Positions 60,520 to 64,000 of a stretch of 64,000 nt of DNA are shown here, one piece after another. Under the pieces are notes generated by a model. The model saw nothing but the letters and a program-made list of their open reading frames with translations, was not told the origin of the DNA and made no database searches. The position numbers and the translations under genes were made by a program. Within the stretch, counting starts at the first letter, position 1. Each line of letters opens with the position of its first letter. Source of the stretch: Ridgeia piscesae (taxonomy: Eukaryota; Annelida; Polychaeta; Sabellida; Siboglinidae); assembly GCA_025642075.2 (NCBI GenBank), contig JAODUO010001348.1, positions 26,001-90,000 of the forward strand. The letters run 5' to 3'.

Positions 60520-62724
60520 AATATGAATAACTGAACCCTGGCATATCACAGCACGTGGCAAGCGTTTATTATAACAAATTGGTTGCGCCTCTGCAAATTG
60601 CGTACATATGTGATTGTATGAAAAATGGCGTAGCCGTACACGTAAATGGATATGGTTGCCTACTGGCGCAATTACGGTTTCACGGCGCAAAGGTACGCTG
60701 GGCAGCGTTTAATAATTGCTTGACACACTTATTAATCGAATACGGCCCGTTTGAATTAAATGTTCGGGAATGTGTTGCTTATTTTCGTTTGTCGGTTGTG
60801 GGTTTAAAACATGATCATTTTGAAAGCGATATTCACAACATACTGCGATTAAATGTTTTATTTCGAGCGTGCTATACACGAAGTCGCACGCAGCTTGCGG
60901 ATATGCCCAACTAGGTGTGCTAATAGACTACCGATTGATAGAGCTATAGCTACATGAGATTCGCGAAAGTGACTTTAAATATAACAATTATTGTATTATA
61001 ATTCATCATTTCTCGGCCGATGCCAGAGCAATTTTTTAAAATTAATTACACCTAAATTTGTGACTGAATAGTCAAGTCAGTTTAAATGCAGAATTGCAAA
61101 TTAATTCATTTATTTCCATGTATAACATTTATTTTCAGGTGTAACGTGAGAAAATCGAAAAATAAACTTACATTGTAATTAATTACGTGTCCATATGTCT
61201 CTTCCTAGATAATATAAATAACGAATTTAGAAAATATAAAACAATAATCACAAAGGTGCAAATATATGTGCGCGTTATGGCCGTTTTGTTTAAACAAAAC
61301 AGTTCAGCCGCCGTTGGCCTAAACACATAGTCCTCATGATATTGGATCAATGGCTTTTTTCGCGTGATTTAATAGCAACGATAACCTGATAGCGTCAGCG
61401 TCTATCAACCTGGAACTACTCAGATGCTGTGCATATTATTACGTCATTATATGAAACTCGTCCACTTGGGCGAATTGCGCTAATCGATCTCTACCTGAAT
61501 GACTAATTTGTGATTAGCCACAAAGTAAAGATAAAATGTTATTGATGTGGATTATGTTAGCACTCCAACAGCTGTGTGACCTTATCACAACGCTAACACC
61601 CTTAGCGTGCCTGGACACCATTTGACCAACCCTGAAATGTCAGGTGCTTCCCATCAACACGGAAGGACAAGGCCATCTCACAACCAGAGCTGCTAACTTC
61701 CTCAAATGGCAAAGCTACAGATTCGTTACTTTATACGACTAGTGCCCTCGACAGTAATACGTTCCAGCACTTACGCCCGGAAGTTACGCAAATGACACAA
61801 TTATTGACAAATCAAAATGAAAGTTGTGATTCAGTGCAGCACTTTCAAAGAAAAATGGCCAACGTTTTTAAAAGAAGTGTTAACCGCGAGAAACCCTGAA
61901 ACATCGGATATGTCATGCAACATTCTTGATAATGCTACACGGATATAACAAACGCAGGACTATCTTGACTGGAAGGGGCAGTACAGGAGAACTTTAAATG
62001 AGTTGAATATTAGCATGTGTTGATTTTGTAAATACTAACCGGTTTAATATGTCTAGAAACCACAATGAAACATCTCGCAACATGTTCGATCCTCGATAAA
62101 CCACATACTTCCTGGTTCTGTTTTACCTGTTTTTGTGCAATTGGTGAATTTAATCTTGCTATGTTGTCATTGTTGTTAAAAATATATACAAAACTTAGAT
62201 ACTCATCAGTGATGTACAACGTAAAACACTTCGATGTTATACATTGCTTCTCCCCGCCCAAAAAGAACATTTGACATTTTGTATAAGGTTACCATTGTAA
62301 ACATTCCGATCCGTGCTAATTTAACATGCCCGGAGATTAACTCATGTGTACGTTAAACATTCACGTACAATGCATTTTTAGGAACATGCTACCGGATTGT
62401 CACGTGTTTAGACTTGCCTGAAGGGTCTGTTGGTAAGCATCAGCGTCAAACAAATTAAATCAAATAATAATATAGTAATACAACTTCATTGCCATTTCAA
62501 CATGCAATACATGTTAAATTGGAATGTAGTAGGGCGTAGACTCATATATTGCCTATATATACCATAAAAAGAAATATGGCAAATAAATATATAATATACA
62601 GTGTATATAATATGTTCTTTAAAATGAAAAAAAAAATATTGTGATATAATAAATAAATAACATATCTCAGATATCTTTTAAAATAATAGATTATATATTT
62701 TCTCAAATAATTGTGTTAAGCTAG

Positions 62725-62791
<67 letters not shown>

Positions 62792-64000
62792 TAGTCTAAA
62801 GACTTATGTCTCTAAAAATATTATTTTAAGTTAGTAAACAAATAAATATTACTATTATAAGAGGTCTAAAATGTCATTTAAATTATACGTACAACTGAAT
62901 TATATGTGAAATTGAATTATATTTATATTGAATGCGTCCAAATAAAATAAAATTATATTAAAGATTTTGTTTAAAATTATATTTATAGAATTATTAAGTT
63001 AAGCTAAACTTCCACTATTAGAGAAGATTGGTGTTCAGCACAATCGATCCGCTATTGAGAACAGGTACAGCCTACACTCCACACGCGTACGGTCCAGCCG
63101 CACCAACCAGCGCCAAAAAAAAGAACAATTCCCCTGTGTTGAAAATAGCCAAGTTAACTTTCCAAGGTCTTTACCGCGACGTTCAATTCAATTCAAATTG
63201 GTGGGTAATTGAGATTGGAACGGAATTGACCGAAGTATGATATCATCCACAGCCACATGGGACACCCGCAGGTGTTGATTCATCATCGCTGCCTCCGTGA
63301 CATATGACATTCGGCGTTATTGCAGTTGTCTTCAGACATTCAGCGTTCCTAGAATACACTCTGTACGTTCCTAGAATACACTCTATACACAACATAGATA
63401 AGGTCATTCGGTGTTCTTTGGTCCCCTGTCGCAAGTGTTTGCGACGAACATCGGTTGTTATATGACGACTGTATCTTCTGTTGTATTTGGAACCGCTCTG
63501 ACCTGTTACATCGCAATTACCTAGATGAACGTACTTGTCACTTTAAATGTATGTTTGCATCAAACTATTGGCAGCATATGTCTGATATACATTATGTTAG
63601 TAGTATGTACGTTTTAAGCAACATTAAACTGTTAGTTAGTAACTTTCAAACGTTTGATACATTTTCTTTCATGAACATTGTTTTCGTATATATCAAAGCA
63701 TTCCTGGCAAGTCATCTCATCTTTGATATCTTGTTTAGCCGGGTAGCCTTCGAAATCAATACAAAAGAGCGGGCTTATTTACAAGACTGCCTTGTAGACT
63801 TGCCTCTGGGAACTGTTCGTTACATTATATACTATTCGTATAAAGTTAACGATGTGTTGGTTCAAGTATAGATTACACTCAACTGTCAAACGGTCTCCTA
63901 CTGCACGTTTATCTTTCGTTAGCTCCTCATTGGGGATGGCCTTTAGAAAGCCGTCATGAGACATTCGTTGCTCATGCATATTCCAACGTAGACGCCTATA
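60520..64000. other. Intergenic, no recognised feature
   Basis: AT-rich sequence with a (TA)n tract. Frames at 60555-60914 and 63455-63871 are open for 119 and 138 codons, but their composition and lack of motifs do not support a gene. Confidence 0.45.
62729..62788. repeat. (TA)n microsatellite
   Basis: A pure TA run in a very AT-rich area (62460-63000) with no recognisable coding content. Confidence 0.95.

Noticed and set aside
60555..60914. 119-codon plus-strand frame
   Set aside because: No recognisable domain; lies beside a LINE tail and is more likely chance or decayed repeat.
63455..63871. 138-codon plus-strand frame
   Set aside because: No motif or family resemblance, no promoter or splice context; could be chance in AT-rich DNA.

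Overview
The window is animal nuclear DNA. Genes are split into many short exons by GT-AG introns (one GC-AG), introns and intergenic DNA are AT-rich, and the sequence is full of microsatellites, SINEs, LINE tails and fold-back repeats. The mix of repeats, the HDEL-ended SDF2 and the intron-rich MSH6 suggest a marine invertebrate, probably a mollusc or other lophotrochozoan. The sequence does not settle this, and amphioxus is not excluded. No prokaryotic-type operon, CRISPR array, rRNA gene or intact tRNA gene was seen.

Layout. (1) 956-31070, minus strand: the DNA mismatch-repair gene MSH6. I resolved 31 consecutive coding exons with matching splice phases (about 1264 codons). The last exon or exons, coding for the C-terminus, lie beyond base 1. 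(2) 31071-31572: a 502-bp divergent promoter with ETS- and YY1-like motifs. (3) 31573-40934, plus strand: complete six-exon SDF2, an ER-lumenal protein with three MIR repeats ending in HDEL. (4) 44595-45014, minus strand: a single-exon secreted prohormone whose C-terminal amidated peptide resembles the CRF/urocortin/DH44 family. It has its own TATA/CCAAT promoter. (5) 59356-59906, minus strand: the main exon of a secreted, low-complexity protein built of GYGDDH-type repeats; its signal-peptide exon was not found. The rest of 41-64 kb is intergenic DNA dominated by repeats.

The DNA architecture is the most unusual part. The MSH6/SDF2 divergent promoter and both first exons sit inside two nested inverted repeats: outer arms of about 1.1 kb at 27.5-28.7 and 33.1-34.2 kb, and inner arms of about 140 bp at 30330-30466 and 32459-32600. 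MSH6 intron 6 holds a 1.56-kb TA-flanked DNA transposon with perfect 25-bp terminal repeats, inserted into an older SINE. MSH6 intron 8 holds a long palindromic element. A 0.55-kb mosaic of pentanucleotide and related satellites lies at 49.56-50.10 kb. One MSH6 exon (12577-12725) carries an apparent single-base insertion that breaks the reading frame; it is either a sequence error or a real lesion.

MSH6 (nuclear mismatch recognition), SDF2 (ER protein quality control) and the peptide and matrix-like genes have no evident functional link. MSH6 and SDF2 are joined only by their shared promoter region.
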